Shown: piece by piece, positions 8,092 to 18,383 of the stretch
Layout of the letters: the number at the start of each line of letters is the position of its first letter
Numbering within the stretch: position 1 is the first letter of the stretch
NCBI GenBank assembly: GCA_050951365.1
Contig: JBMNIX010000010.1
Coordinates: 62,001 to 126,000, forward strand
Reading direction: 5' to 3'
Source of the DNA: JAAYHG01 sp012735455
Lineage (GTDB): Bacteria > Bacillota > DTU030 > DUMP01
DNA: 64,000 nt
Made by a program: the position numbers and the translations under genes
The notes under the pieces: model-generated
Told to the model about the DNA's origin: nothing
What the model saw: only the letters and a program-made list of their open reading frames with translations
Database searches by the model: none

Positions 8092-9348
8092 TCACCTGTC
8101 TGTCATTCGTTCTATCTTGGCCCCAATGCCCTTTAGTTTTTTTTCTAGAGAATCATAGCCGCGGTCTATGTGGTAGATGTTATCAATTACCGTTTCTCCC
8201 TCTGCCGCCAGGCCTGCCAAGACCAGGGCAACCCCGGCCCTAAGGTCTGAGGCTTCTACGAACGCCCCGCTAAGACGCTCTACACCCCGGATTACAGCAG
8301 CTCGCCCTTCGATCTTGATCTGCGCTCCCATACGGCGCAGTTCATCCACGTGTTTAAAGCGGTTAGCGAAGATGTTCTCAATAATCACACTGGTACCTTC
8401 GGCACCTGAGAGCATAGCCATGGTCTGTGGCTGCATGTCGGTGGGATAGCCCGGGTAAGGGAGGGTTTTTACATCCACAGCCTGCAGGCGACCGCTAGCA
8501 GTAACGCGGATTCCCTCACCCTTGGTGTCCACTTCCGCTCCTGCTTCACGTAGCTTGGCGGTTACCGGTTCAACGTGTTCAGCAATCACATTCTCCAAGT
8601 ATATATCGCCCTTGGTCATGGCTGCTGCCACCATAAAGGTACCGGCTTCAATTCGGTCAGGGATTACCGAGTGGGTAGTGGGGCCAAGACTGGGAACGCC
8701 TTCGATCTTGATCGTGTCGGTGCCTGCACCACGTATCCTAGCCCCCATCTTATTAAGGAAATTCTGTAAATCTACCACCTCGGGTTCCTTGGCGGCGTTG
8801 CGGATAAGGGTCACGCCCCGTGCACGCACTGCCGCCATCATTATGTTTTCTGTGGCACCTACGCTGGGAAAATCCAAGTGAACGTCACTGCCACGCAATT
8901 CTCTGCCCTCAGCCAGCATGTAACCATGGCGCTCACTAATGCGGGTACCCAGGGCGGCTAGACCCTTTAGGTGCAGATCGATGGGGCGCGGCCCAATGGC
9001 ACACCCTCCTGGATAAGAAACCTTCACACGACCAAGTCGCCCCAGTAGAGCCCCCATTAAGAAAACCGAGGAGCGCATCTCCCGCATAAGATTCTCCGGC
9101 ACCTCTGCCGAAGAGATGTTGCGGGTGTCAAGCTGGCATGTTCCATCCTTGTATTCAACTTTAGCACCCATCAGGGTTAATATTTCACACATTACCCGCA
9201 CATCCCGCAGGTCGGGTACGTCATAAATGGTACAGATACCAGGGCACAGCAGGGACGCGGCCATTATCGGCAGGGTGGCATTCTTGGCCCCTGCTATCCG
9301 CACAGTACCTCTGAGTTCAGCGCCGCCCGCAATGAGAAATTTTTCCAT
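8092..9348 (-). CDS. murA: UDP-N-acetylglucosamine 1-carboxyvinyltransferase
   Basis: This 418-residue cytosolic enzyme transfers enolpyruvate from PEP to UDP-GlcNAc, the first committed step of peptidoglycan precursor synthesis. The substrate-binding Lys22-Asn23 pair (GAKNATLP) and the catalytic loop cysteine Cys116 in PGGCAIGPRPIDLH are present, so fosfomycin sensitivity of the usual kind would be predicted. Length is normal. It lies between murC and divIB; many Clostridia have murB here, but no murB is present. Confidence 0.96.
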   Translation of the reverse strand: MEKFLIAGGAELRGTVRIAGAKNATLPIMAASLLCPGICTIYDVPDLRDVRVMCEILTLMGAKVEYKDGTCQLDTRNISSAEVPENLMREMRSSVFLMGALLGRLGRVKVSYPGGCAIGPRPIDLHLKGLAALGTRISERHGYMLAEGRELRGSDVHLDFPSVGATENIMMAAVRARGVTLIRNAAKEPEVVDLQNFLNKMGARIRGAGTDTIKIEGVPSLGPTTHSVIPDRIEAGTFMVAAAMTKGDIYLENVIAEHVEPVTAKLREAGAEVDTKGEGIRVTASGRLQAVDVKTLPYPGYPTDMQPQTMAMLSGAEGTSVIIENIFANRFKHVDELRRMGAQIKIEGRAAVIRGVERLSGAFVEASDLRAGVALVLAGLAAEGETVIDNIYHIDRGYDSLEKKLKGIGAKIERMTDR

Positions 9349-9386
9349 GCCGGCAACACCCCCGTTTCTTCTCTCCCTGGAAAGCC

Positions 9387-10781
9387 CTAAGCTTCAAGCG
9401 CCGGCTTGGCTCGGGCTACTAAGGCGTCCACTAGTTGATCCCCTACCGTCCAGACATTACCCGCTCCTACGGTAATAACCAGATCTCCTGGACGCACCCT
9501 TTGGAGCAGGTAAGGGACTACATCTTTGAGGTCCGGAATATACACCGGCATTGGTCCGCCAGATGCAGCAACAGCATCCACGATAAGGCGACCGCTTACC
9601 CCGGCAATAGGGGTCTCCCCGGCTGAATAAATATCGGTAACAATAAGCTCGTCTACCTCCTGAAAGGCAGTCGCAAACTGCTGATATAAGAACTTGGTAC
9701 GCGTATAACGGTGGGGTTGAAAAACACAGATAATCCGGAGAAACCTTCCCTGCTTCGCGGCGCTTAGTGTAGCCTTGATCTCGGTTGGATGGTGGCCGTA
9801 ATCATCCACCACATAGATACCGTCCACTTCGCCCAGGAGTTCGAAACGTCTGTGCACACCATGAAAACCTGCCAGTGCATCTTGGACCACACTCAAATCT
9901 ATGCCCACTTCGCGCGCCACGGCCACTGTCGCCAAAGCGTTCAAGATGTTATGCCTGCCTGGCACACCCAGGGTTATCTCTCCCAGGTATTCCCCTCGTT
10001 CCCAGACTTCAAAAGTGCTGGCCAACACCTGATGGCAAATCCTCTTGGCCTCGTAGTCCGCAGGGTTTTTCAGTCCATAGGTAACATAACGTTTGGAACA
10101 GGTTTCAGCTATCCGACGCACATGCGGGCTGTCAGCACATAAAATCGCTAAACCTGCGCTGTTTATCTGTTCCACAAAGGTTAAAAAAGCAGCGAAAATC
10201 GCGTCTAAGCTACCATAATAATCCAGATGGTCATCTTCTACGTTGGTGATAACCCCGATATAAGGCCGCAACTTAAGAAAACTGCCATCACTTTCGTCGG
10301 CCTCGGCCACCAAGTATTCACCCCGGCCCAGCTTGGCATTGCCCCCAATATCGTTCAATTCACCACCTATCAACACTGTGGGGTCAATTCCTGCTCGCTC
10401 GAGCACCAGGGAAATCATCGAGGTGGTCGTGGTCTTGCCGTGTGCCCCAGCAATCGCAATGCCCTTTTTATCATGCATTAGCTCTGCAAGCATCTCGCCC
10501 CGCTGGATAACCCTGATGCCTGCTTTCCTAGCGGCCTCAAGCTCTACATTCCCGGCTGGAATGGCAGAAGATACCACCACCGCATCCGGCCCCTGGAGGT
10601 TAGAAGCCGCGTGGCCTATGTGGATGGTGGCACCCATGTCTGCTAATCTGTCAGTTATATCGGAGCGTTTAAGGTCAGAACCTGTAACAATATTTCCTGC
10701 TTCCAAAAGTACCTTGGCAATAGCGCTCATACCAGCACCGCCGATGCCGATAAAATGAATGCGGCGATTGTTGCTCGGCAT
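9387..10781 (-). CDS. murC: UDP-N-acetylmuramate--L-alanine ligase
   Basis: This 464-residue Mur ligase adds L-alanine to UDP-MurNAc with ATP. The N-terminal Rossmann motif HFIGIGGAGMSAIA, the ATP-binding loop GAHGKTTTTSM and the central DYGHHPTEI segment identify MurC rather than MurD, E or F. Start ATG 10781 has GGAAGGAG about 9 bases upstream. It follows murG in the same operon with a gap of about 100 bases. Confidence 0.96.
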   Translation of the reverse strand: MPSNNRRIHFIGIGGAGMSAIAKVLLEAGNIVTGSDLKRSDITDRLADMGATIHIGHAASNLQGPDAVVVSSAIPAGNVELEAARKAGIRVIQRGEMLAELMHDKKGIAIAGAHGKTTTTSMISLVLERAGIDPTVLIGGELNDIGGNAKLGRGEYLVAEADESDGSFLKLRPYIGVITNVEDDHLDYYGSLDAIFAAFLTFVEQINSAGLAILCADSPHVRRIAETCSKRYVTYGLKNPADYEAKRICHQVLASTFEVWERGEYLGEITLGVPGRHNILNALATVAVAREVGIDLSVVQDALAGFHGVHRRFELLGEVDGIYVVDDYGHHPTEIKATLSAAKQGRFLRIICVFQPHRYTRTKFLYQQFATAFQEVDELIVTDIYSAGETPIAGVSGRLIVDAVAASGGPMPVYIPDLKDVVPYLLQRVRPGDLVITVGAGNVWTVGDQLVDALVARAKPALEA

Positions 10782-10880
10782 TCAGGTTCTCTCCTTCCCA
10801 GATCCATTACTTTGCGCCGCGCGGCAGGCAACATTTTGGTGGCATCTGCATTTCAATCTATGCAGTGCTACCCAAAAGTG

Positions 10881-11996
10881 TTACCGACGTTGGCCTAGCC
10901 TTATTATTTCACTGGCTATCGTGTTCGCAGCCTGGCGCTGGCCGAGGGCACGCGCAGCACCAGCCATACGAACACGCTCCTCAGGTTGGTACAAGAGCTG
11001 CTCAATTTCTCTGGCCAAAACAGCCCCTGTCAAGTCCTTTTGCAGGATAAGCCGTGCAGCTCCACGGTCGGATAATAAACGAGCGTTGTATTCTTGATGA
11101 TTGGCCGTTACGTAGGGGGAAGGCACCAGAATAGCAGGAACACCCCGGGCGGTAATCTCAGCAATGGTTGTAGCACCTGCCCGAGTAACTACCAAATCGG
11201 CTGCGGCCAGGGCATCTTCCATATTATAGAGATAAGGCCTTAGTAACATTTTCCCCGGCCCAAGATTAGCTATACCCGCTCGCTCTACTTTCTCCTCAAT
11301 TGTAGCAAAATCCGCTTGGCCTGTCACCACGATGAGGACGTTACCCGGCTTCTTAAGGAGGGTCGGGGCTGCATCCAAGGCCGCCTCGGTTACCGGGCGC
11401 GCACCACGACTGCCGCCAAATACCAGTACCAGCTTGGCATCCGCTGGGATGGCCAGATTTGTCCGCGCAACCGCCTGTTCGCGTTGCCAAATTTCCTCGC
11501 GCACTGGATTGCCGCTAACTATCACTTTATGTTTATCACCGAAAAACCGGGCCGAATCCTCATAGGAGACAGCGACCCGGTTAGCAAAGCGGCTCAGCAA
11601 ACGATTGGCCAGCCCTGGTAAAGCATTTTGCTCATGGAGCAGAATAGGAATTCCCCCTAGTGCCGCCGCTAGAACCACTGGCACCGTTACATAACCACCC
11701 GTACCCATAACCACATCCGGCTGGAAGCGCCGCAAGATACTACGAGCCTGTCCAAACCCATACCAGTTGCGAACTAGGGTACTGATGTTCTCCGGAGATA
11801 ACCTGCGCTTTAGGCCAGCAGAAGTGATGGTCTCAAGCTTAAAGCCGGCCTTTGGTACCAAGTCACGCTCCAACCCCCGTTCCGTACCTACAAACAGAAT
11901 TTGACACCCGGGGTCGTTTTTTCTCAAAAGCTGGGCCACAGCCAAGGCCGGATAGACGTGCCCACCCGTGCCACCGCCTGTGAAAAGAACCCGCAT
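10881..11996 (-). CDS. murG: Undecaprenyldiphospho-muramoylpentapeptide beta-N-acetylglucosaminyltransferase
   Basis: This 371-residue peripheral membrane GT28 glycosyltransferase makes lipid II from lipid I. The N-terminal glycine-rich loop MRVLFTGGGTGGHVYPALA and the C-terminal donor-binding region with TRAGATTIAEI are present. ATG 11996 is chosen because AAGGAGG lies 7 bases upstream and the protein then begins at the family-typical MRVL. An upstream in-frame ATG at 12026 would overlap the preceding gene and has no such site. Confidence 0.95.
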   Translation of the reverse strand: MRVLFTGGGTGGHVYPALAVAQLLRKNDPGCQILFVGTERGLERDLVPKAGFKLETITSAGLKRRLSPENISTLVRNWYGFGQARSILRRFQPDVVMGTGGYVTVPVVLAAALGGIPILLHEQNALPGLANRLLSRFANRVAVSYEDSARFFGDKHKVIVSGNPVREEIWQREQAVARTNLAIPADAKLVLVFGGSRGARPVTEAALDAAPTLLKKPGNVLIVVTGQADFATIEEKVERAGIANLGPGKMLLRPYLYNMEDALAAADLVVTRAGATTIAEITARGVPAILVPSPYVTANHQEYNARLLSDRGAARLILQKDLTGAVLAREIEQLLYQPEERVRMAGAARALGQRQAANTIASEIIRLGQRR

Positions 11997-12012
11997 AACA
12001 CAGCCTCCTTGA

Positions 12013-13107
12013 TCATGTTCTGGCACTGTGTCTGGAGATACTTAGGAGGATACCAATTCCTGCCAGGGAAAAGATCAACGATGAACCACCATAACTGATA
12101 AAGGGGAGTGGTATGCCGGTGATGGGCAGAGAACCTGTAACCACACCAATGTTAATTAAGGCCTGCAAAACCACCATGCTCACAATTCCCATGGCGAGCA
12201 GGGCCCCAAAGCGATCCGGCGCTAGCATAGCAGCACGACACCCCCGCCAGGCCAAGAGAAAGAACAAGCCCAGCACAACGAAGGTACCAAACAATCCCAG
12301 TTCCTCGCCCAGGATAGGAAAAATAAAGTCCGTGTGGCGCTCAGGCAGATAAAAATATTTTTGATGGCTCTGGCCCAAACCAACCCCCAGTAGTCCCCCT
12401 GATCCCAGGGCATAGAGGGACTGAATAATATGGTAACCACTTCCTTGAGGGTCGGCTTCAGGAGCTAAGAAGGCTAGGAAACGCCTCCTTCGGTATTCTT
12501 CCCCCATGATGGCATACACCAGTACAGGCAGGCTAGCCAAACCCACGGAGGTTAGGTGCCTGAAGTCGGCTCCTGCCACAAAAAGCATAACCCCGGCTGT
12601 GAGTGCCAAGGCCACCGCAGTCCCCAGGTCCGGCTGCTCCAGAATCATAGCACAGATAACACCCACTATCATCAATGCAGGAATCAGTCCACGCCAAAAG
12701 TAACGCAGTTTGTTACTGCAGTCAGCCAAGTATGAAGCCAGAAAAAGGATACTGCCTAGCTTTGCCACCTCGGATGGCTGTAGACTAAGAGACCCGATTC
12801 TGAGCCAGCGCTGTGCCCCACCACCCACAAAGCCTATGATCATAACCAAGGCCAGCAAGACTACTGAAACCAAGAGGGCTGGCAAGGCCAAGGGTTTGAG
12901 ACGGCGGTAGTCAATCCTTAGCATAATATTCATGCCAATAAGCCCCAGGGCCGTCCACGAAATCTGACGCTTAAGGTAGTAAGCGCTGTCACCGAAGTCA
13001 GCCGTGGCCGCCACGCTGCTGGAGCTGTACACCATGACAATCCCTATTCCAAGTAGAGTCACGGTCGCAAAGTAGAGGAGAAAGTCGGGGTGCCCTTTGT
13101 CTTTCAT
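12013..13107 (-). CDS. spoVE: SEDS peptidoglycan polymerase FtsW/SpoVE
   Basis: This 364-residue polytopic membrane protein of the shape-elongation-division-sporulation family polymerises glycan strands from lipid II with a class B PBP partner. About ten transmembrane helices are visible, together with the signature IPLPFISYGGSSL near the C-terminus and the extracellular WLRIGSLSLQPSE segment. Its start overlaps the murD stop by four bases. Within a dcw cluster carrying spoVD, the gene could be spoVE, ftsW or serve both roles; the sequence alone does not decide. Confidence 0.93.
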   Translation of the reverse strand: MKDKGHPDFLLYFATVTLLGIGIVMVYSSSSVAATADFGDSAYYLKRQISWTALGLIGMNIMLRIDYRRLKPLALPALLVSVVLLALVMIIGFVGGGAQRWLRIGSLSLQPSEVAKLGSILFLASYLADCSNKLRYFWRGLIPALMIVGVICAMILEQPDLGTAVALALTAGVMLFVAGADFRHLTSVGLASLPVLVYAIMGEEYRRRRFLAFLAPEADPQGSGYHIIQSLYALGSGGLLGVGLGQSHQKYFYLPERHTDFIFPILGEELGLFGTFVVLGLFFLLAWRGCRAAMLAPDRFGALLAMGIVSMVVLQALINIGVVTGSLPITGIPLPFISYGGSSLIFSLAGIGILLSISRHSART

Positions 13108-14474
13108 GTCGGCTCCTCCTTCAATTCCGCTACAATTGCTTTGAATGCGCGGCCGCGTTCTTCGTAGTTGGAGAACATATCAAAGCTGGCGCAAGCTGGG
13201 GAAAGAAGCACTCTGTCGCCTGGCCGGGCCAAGGCACGAGCTTGTCGTACCGCCTGGGCCAAGCTCTCTGCCTCCAGCACGTCTGTATAACCCCCAGCCG
13301 CCAAGGCGGTCCGAAACTTGGGCGTTGCCTCGCCTAAAAGCACCACAGCGCGACAACGCTCTTTAATCGCTCTCACCAAGTAGGTGAGGTTGGCCCCTTT
13401 GTCCCTACCGCCAGCTATGAGTACCAAAGGCGGAGAAAAGGCTTCCAACGCCTTTATGGTGGCGTCAGGATTGGTTCCTTTCGAGTCGTTTATGTAAGAG
13501 ACACCATCGATGGAGGCCACAAATTCACAGCGGTGTTCCACACCTGGGAAAGTCTTGAGGGCGTGGGCAATAGCCGCCGGACTGGCCCCAGCCGCTCGCG
13601 CCAAAAGAGCAGTGGCCAGTGCGTTTTCCAGGTTGTGTCTTCCTGGGATGCTTACCTCTTCCACGCGGCACAAGACTTCTCTTTCGCCCTGCCAGCCTAA
13701 GACCAACTTGCCCTCTGTCACAAAGGCCCCCTCACTCAGGATCTGCCTACGGCTGAAGAAAAGCACCTGCGCCGACGTGAAGTCAGCCAGAGCCCGCACC
13801 CTGTCGTCGTCAGCATTTAGAATTAAATAATCCTCCGGCGTTTGGTTGGCAAAGATCTTGGCCTTGGCCGTACGGTAGGCAGCAAAACTGCCATGGCGAT
13901 CCAAGTGATCTTCGCTTAAGTTTAGGATCGCACTGACGCGAGGGTGAAAGTGCACTGTCCGCTGCAGCTGGAAACTGGAAACCTCCGCCACCACCCAGGT
14001 GCCAACCGGTATGGAGGTGACCGTCGTGCTGATAGGGACACCGATATTCCCGGCCACGGCCGCCAAAAGCCCGGCCTCGTTAAGAGCCAAGCCCACCCAG
14101 GTAGTGGTTGTGGTCTTGCCGTTGGACCCGGTTATAGCCAGGTAGGGCCCAGGGTAGAGGCTGCACGCCAACTCCAGTTCGCTGATAACCGGCAGCCCTC
14201 TCTTTTCGGCCTCTGCCAGAAGAGGTAAACTGTCCGGAACACCAGGGCTCACCACCACAAGTTCGGTCCCGTCTAGCAAAGAAAGCGGGTGGCTACCCAA
14301 AACCAGTTGTACCCCCATTTCAGCCAGTTTAACAGCAGCCTCCCCTAAAGCCGTTGCGGGTTTAATATCCGTCGCTACCACCACGGCCCCTTCTTTTACC
14401 AAGACTTCGGCCGCAGCGCATCCGCTCCGTGCAAGCCCTATCACCAACACAGGTTTGCCAGCAAAGTCCCGCAT
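13104..14474 (-). CDS. murD: UDP-N-acetylmuramoylalanine--D-glutamate ligase
   Basis: This 456-residue Mur ligase adds D-glutamate to UDP-MurNAc-L-Ala. It has the N-terminal nucleotide-like fold (VLVIGLARSGCAAAE), the ATP loop GSNGKTTTTTW, the NLSEDHLDRHG motif and the C-terminal SPACASFDMFSNYEERG characteristic of MurD. It overlaps the following spoVE/ftsW gene by four bases and lies 51 bases after mraY. Confidence 0.96.
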   Translation of the reverse strand: MRDFAGKPVLVIGLARSGCAAAEVLVKEGAVVVATDIKPATALGEAAVKLAEMGVQLVLGSHPLSLLDGTELVVVSPGVPDSLPLLAEAEKRGLPVISELELACSLYPGPYLAITGSNGKTTTTTWVGLALNEAGLLAAVAGNIGVPISTTVTSIPVGTWVVAEVSSFQLQRTVHFHPRVSAILNLSEDHLDRHGSFAAYRTAKAKIFANQTPEDYLILNADDDRVRALADFTSAQVLFFSRRQILSEGAFVTEGKLVLGWQGEREVLCRVEEVSIPGRHNLENALATALLARAAGASPAAIAHALKTFPGVEHRCEFVASIDGVSYINDSKGTNPDATIKALEAFSPPLVLIAGGRDKGANLTYLVRAIKERCRAVVLLGEATPKFRTALAAGGYTDVLEAESLAQAVRQARALARPGDRVLLSPACASFDMFSNYEERGRAFKAIVAELKEEPT

Positions 14475-14525
14475 TCACCGCCACCCTCTTTTGTTACCTA
14501 GCCAGGGGGCTAGGGTAATAGTAAT

Positions 14526-15488
14526 TCACGCCCCCAAGTACCACAGCGCCAGCCCGGCCACAGCCAAGGCTGTCCCCGTAAACCAGAAACGCCGCACTAC
14601 CACCTGTTCTGGCCAACCGCTGAGCTCAAAATGATGGTGCAGAGGGCTCATGCGAAAAATCCGCCCGCCGGTGAGCCGATAGTACACCACCTGCAGAATC
14701 ACCGAGATGGTCTCCAGCACGAAAACACCGCCGATAATAGCCAAGAGGATCTCTGTCTTGGTAAGGACCGCCACCGCACCCAGTCCTGCCCCAAGGGCCA
14801 GGGAACCTGTGTCTCCCATAAATATGCGGGCCGGATAGGAATTAAACCACAAGAAGCCCAAACAGGCACCAACAAAGGCAACTGTAAAGACAGCTAGTTC
14901 GGTACTCTGGCCCAGAGCAACTATCGTGTAGGCAAGAAAGGCAATGGTAGCTGTTCCGGCGGCCAGACCGTCAAGTCCGTCTGTCAGGTTGACAGCATTG
15001 GCGGTCCCTACAACGACAAGAAAAGTAACCAGAGGTATATACCACCAGCCAAGAGCAACCTTCCCTAAAGTGGGCACCCAGACGCTACCACCGAGGGCAG
15101 GATTAAAATACACCCAGGTCACCAGTAGCCCAGCTAGGATCGCCTGCGCTGCCAGCTTCTCCCGCGCCCTTAGCCCTAGGGAGCTCCGCTTCACGGCTTT
15201 CTTCCAGTCGTCCTCTAAACCAATGAGCCCATAACCGACCATAATTCCTAGAGCAAACAACACCTCCGGACTACGGTCGCTAAAGAGCAGGGTGGCAATT
15301 AGCACCGCAAGCACTAGGACGACTCCCCCCATGGTAGGCGTGCCTGCCTTTACCTGGTGCCGCGCCGGTCCCTGGCTTCGGATTGTTTGCCCATACTTTA
15401 GGCGTCTTAGGTAAGTAATCAGGGGAGGGGTAAGGGTAAGGGTAAGGACCAAGCTAAAGGTCCCGGCCATAATAAGCGCACTTGGCAT
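14526..15488 (-). CDS. mraY: Phospho-N-acetylmuramoyl-pentapeptide transferase
   Basis: This 320-residue polytopic membrane enzyme transfers phospho-MurNAc-pentapeptide to undecaprenyl phosphate, forming lipid I. The conserved GTPTMGGVV, NAVNLTDGLDGLA, FMGDTGSLALG and HHHFELSGW segments carry the metal-binding Asp residues and the catalytic region. Its start shares bases with the murF stop (TAATG), indicating translational coupling. Confidence 0.96.
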   Translation of the reverse strand: MPSALIMAGTFSLVLTLTLTPPLITYLRRLKYGQTIRSQGPARHQVKAGTPTMGGVVLVLAVLIATLLFSDRSPEVLFALGIMVGYGLIGLEDDWKKAVKRSSLGLRAREKLAAQAILAGLLVTWVYFNPALGGSVWVPTLGKVALGWWYIPLVTFLVVVGTANAVNLTDGLDGLAAGTATIAFLAYTIVALGQSTELAVFTVAFVGACLGFLWFNSYPARIFMGDTGSLALGAGLGAVAVLTKTEILLAIIGGVFVLETISVILQVVYYRLTGGRIFRMSPLHHHFELSGWPEQVVVRRFWFTGTALAVAGLALWYLGA

Positions 15489-16885
15489 TAATCCCCCTCC
15501 ATCCCTTTTTGGGAGAGGGCAGAGACCACTGTCTCAAAACGCATCCCCCGAGAAGCTTTAATCAATACCACATCACCTGGCAGGACCTCTTCTTGAGCAA
15601 CCTTCGCCGCAGCCTCCTGGTCAGCACAAACAAATACAGCCTTGGGCGCTGTAGCTTCGCCTCTAGCGGCTGCCGCAATCCCTGCCGCTAATGAACCACC
15701 AGTGATAAGAACGTCCACCCCCAACCTTGCTACCAGACGTCCCACCTCTCTGTGCGCTTCTTGCGCCACACTACCCAATTCGAGCATGTCCCCCAGCACA
15801 GCCACGGTGCGCCTCCCTTTAGCTACTTGCAGCAGGGTTTCTAGTGCACCGCGCATGGAGGTGGGATTGGCGTTATAGCTATCATCAATAATGAGTGCGC
15901 CGTCAGAACGCTTCACCAGATTGAGCCGCATGGCCGATGGTCGAAAGGCTGCCAGCCCCTTTTGTATTTCGCTCAGTTCCAGGCCGAAGTAGTGTCCCAC
16001 CGCAACGGCCGCTAGAGCGTTCAGGACGTTAAACTCTCCTGGCAGCGGCAAGAAGACTTCGCCCTTACCACAGGGACCGGATACCTGAAAGCGCAGTCCC
16101 TCGCTCCCTAGAAGCTCCACCCCTGTGGCTCTAAAGTCGACCTCCGCACCCATACCGTAATATGCCACCCGTGCCCGGCTACGTACAGCCTGTTTCCTCA
16201 CCCAAGGGTCATCACCATTGAGTATGGCCAAGCCACTTCCTGGCAGTTCATCCAGAAGCTCACCCTTAGCGGCAGCAATGTTCTCCTGGCTGCCCAAAAC
16301 CTCAATATGGGTAACTCCCACGTTGGTTATTACACCCACCTCTGGCCGTGCCACCTGAGCTAACCGGGCAATCTGACCGGGGCCTCGCATTGCTAGTTCA
16401 ACCACCGCCGCCTCGTGCTGCGTCCCTAGATTAAAAAGTGTAAGTGGAAGCCCTATTTCAGTATTAAGATTGCCCTCGTTCTTAAGGGTACACAGCTTCG
16501 AGTTCAAAGCTGCAGCGATCAAGTCCTTGGTGGTGGTCTTGCCAGTGCTGCCTGTCACTGCCACCGTACGTACAGCAAAGCGCCGCCGGTACCAGGCCCC
16601 CAGTTTAAGCAAGGCAGATACTGTATCTTCAACTTGAATCACCGCCTTCCTTGGCGGCAGCTCTTCCGGTACTGCCATCACCAAGGCAGCAACCGCTGGC
16701 CCTGCTAGGACCGAGGATACAAAGTTGTGCCCATCCACCCGCTCCCCCACCAGAGCCACAAAGGCGTCTCCTGGTTTTATCTGGCGGGAGTCAGTGGCGA
16801 AACCAGTGACAGTGCTGTCCAGATGCCCGCTCAGCAACCTGCCTCCTGTCACCTGGACTATCTCACCTACCGTCACCTGCTGCAT
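15488..16885 (-). CDS. murF: UDP-MurNAc-tripeptide--D-Ala-D-Ala ligase
   Basis: This 465-residue Mur ligase adds the D-Ala-D-Ala dipeptide to UDP-MurNAc-tripeptide. The ATP-binding loop GSTGKTTTKDL, the DSYNANPTSM motif and the VLGDMLELG segment are diagnostic for MurF. The start at 16885 lies inside the last codons of murE (about 23 bases overlap), with AAAGGAG about 10 bases upstream. Confidence 0.95.
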   Translation of the reverse strand: MQQVTVGEIVQVTGGRLLSGHLDSTVTGFATDSRQIKPGDAFVALVGERVDGHNFVSSVLAGPAVAALVMAVPEELPPRKAVIQVEDTVSALLKLGAWYRRRFAVRTVAVTGSTGKTTTKDLIAAALNSKLCTLKNEGNLNTEIGLPLTLFNLGTQHEAAVVELAMRGPGQIARLAQVARPEVGVITNVGVTHIEVLGSQENIAAAKGELLDELPGSGLAILNGDDPWVRKQAVRSRARVAYYGMGAEVDFRATGVELLGSEGLRFQVSGPCGKGEVFLPLPGEFNVLNALAAVAVGHYFGLELSEIQKGLAAFRPSAMRLNLVKRSDGALIIDDSYNANPTSMRGALETLLQVAKGRRTVAVLGDMLELGSVAQEAHREVGRLVARLGVDVLITGGSLAAGIAAAARGEATAPKAVFVCADQEAAAKVAQEEVLPGDVVLIKASRGMRFETVVSALSQKGMEGD

Positions 16886-18383
16886 GGAAATTCATCTCCT
16901 TTAGAAACTCAAGCGCCACAGCCCGGTCATCAAAAGGCAACACACGATCCCCGATGATCTGGTATGTTTCATGTCCTTTTCCTGCAATCAGGACCACATC
17001 TTCCGGCCGCGCCGCTTTTATCGCCGCGCCGATCGCCGCGCGGCGATCCGGTATGATCTCCAGAACCGCCCTGGCCCCAGGGTCCTGTCGTGCCCCTGCT
17101 TCTATCTCCTTGATAATAGCCAGCGGTTCTTCGCTACGTGGATTATCGGATGTGATAAAGACCAAGTCGGCGTATTCCGCTGCTAGACATCCCATGATTG
17201 GCCGCTTCGTCCGATCACGGTCACCACCGCAACCAAAAACCAGGAGGATTCGGCCGCGGGCAAACTCCTTTGCTGTCCTTAGTATATTCTCCAAGCCATC
17301 AGGCGTGTGGGCATAATCCACAATAACCGCAAAGTCTTGACCGGCGTATACCTGCTCAAACCGTCCAGGAACCCCAGGCAAATTCTCCAAAGCCGCTTTA
17401 ACACAGGAAAGATCCACACCCAGGGCGAGGCCCACACCGCATGCCGCCAGGGCGTTGTAAACACTAAACAGCCCAGTAAGGCGTAGTCTTATTCGCTCAC
17501 TCCCCTGGGCGCAGCGCACCGTGAAGGTGGCCGCCTTAGCTCCGATATCAATATCTTCGGCTACAATATCCGCTGGCTTCTTAATGCCATAAGTAAGCAC
17601 CTGAGCACGCGTGGCCTGTCGCATGGTCTCGCCGCTAGGGTCATCGGCATTGATAATGGCTGTTCTCTCCCCGCCCCGTACCCCTGAAGCACTGAGCTGG
17701 CGAAAAAGTTTGGCCTTTGCCGTTCGGTAGTTATCGAAGGTTTCATGAAAGTCCAGGTGATCCTGAGTAAGATTGGTGAAAACAGCCACATCAAACTCCA
17801 GGTTCTTGACCCGCCCCAGTTCAAGAGCATGGGACGAAACCTCCATTACGGCGTAAGCCACCTGGGCCTGGTGCATGCGGTACAGGAGCTCCTCCACATC
17901 CACCGATTCCGGCGTGGTACGCTCCACCGGTAGCACCTCGCTACCCACATGGTTTTCCACAGTCCCAATAAGACCTGTTGTGTAACCGGCATTACGGAAA
18001 ATGGCTTCGCTCATGAAAGCCGTGGTGGTCTTGCCGTTGGTACCGGTAATACCAACCAATTGAAGCTTGCGCGAAGGGTAGTCGAAAAAGGCGGCCGCCA
18101 AATCTGGCAGGGCCGAGCGACTATCCGGAACCAGTACCCTTACTATGCCCGGGGGCAGTGTCACTCCCGGGTCGTCCACCACTACCGCCTTGGCGCCGCG
18201 GGCCAAAGCATCAGGGATAAACTTGCGGCCATCCTGACGAAAACCACGCACAGCCACAAACAACCCCCCGGGCCTCACCTGCCTGGAGTCATAGGCTAGA
18301 GAAGCAACCTCCAGATCCTGGCCGGGGGCAAGGCCAGTGACAGCCCAAGACTTGTTTAGTAATTCACTTAGTTTCCTTTGCAA
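16863..18383 (-). CDS. murE: UDP-MurNAc-tripeptide synthetase, meso-DAP-adding
   Basis: This 506-residue Mur ligase adds the third amino acid to UDP-MurNAc-dipeptide. The ATP loop is GTNGKTTTAFM. The substrate motif DNPRSEEP has the DNPR signature known for meso-diaminopimelate-specific enzymes, so the peptidoglycan is predicted to be the A1-gamma (DAP) type. A longer in-frame ATG at 18497 exists, but TTG 18383 is preferred: GGGGAGG sits 7 bases upstream and the length then matches the family. Confidence 0.94.
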   Translation of the reverse strand: MQRKLSELLNKSWAVTGLAPGQDLEVASLAYDSRQVRPGGLFVAVRGFRQDGRKFIPDALARGAKAVVVDDPGVTLPPGIVRVLVPDSRSALPDLAAAFFDYPSRKLQLVGITGTNGKTTTAFMSEAIFRNAGYTTGLIGTVENHVGSEVLPVERTTPESVDVEELLYRMHQAQVAYAVMEVSSHALELGRVKNLEFDVAVFTNLTQDHLDFHETFDNYRTAKAKLFRQLSASGVRGGERTAIINADDPSGETMRQATRAQVLTYGIKKPADIVAEDIDIGAKAATFTVRCAQGSERIRLRLTGLFSVYNALAACGVGLALGVDLSCVKAALENLPGVPGRFEQVYAGQDFAVIVDYAHTPDGLENILRTAKEFARGRILLVFGCGGDRDRTKRPIMGCLAAEYADLVFITSDNPRSEEPLAIIKEIEAGARQDPGARAVLEIIPDRRAAIGAAIKAARPEDVVLIAGKGHETYQIIGDRVLPFDDRAVALEFLKEMNFHAAGDGR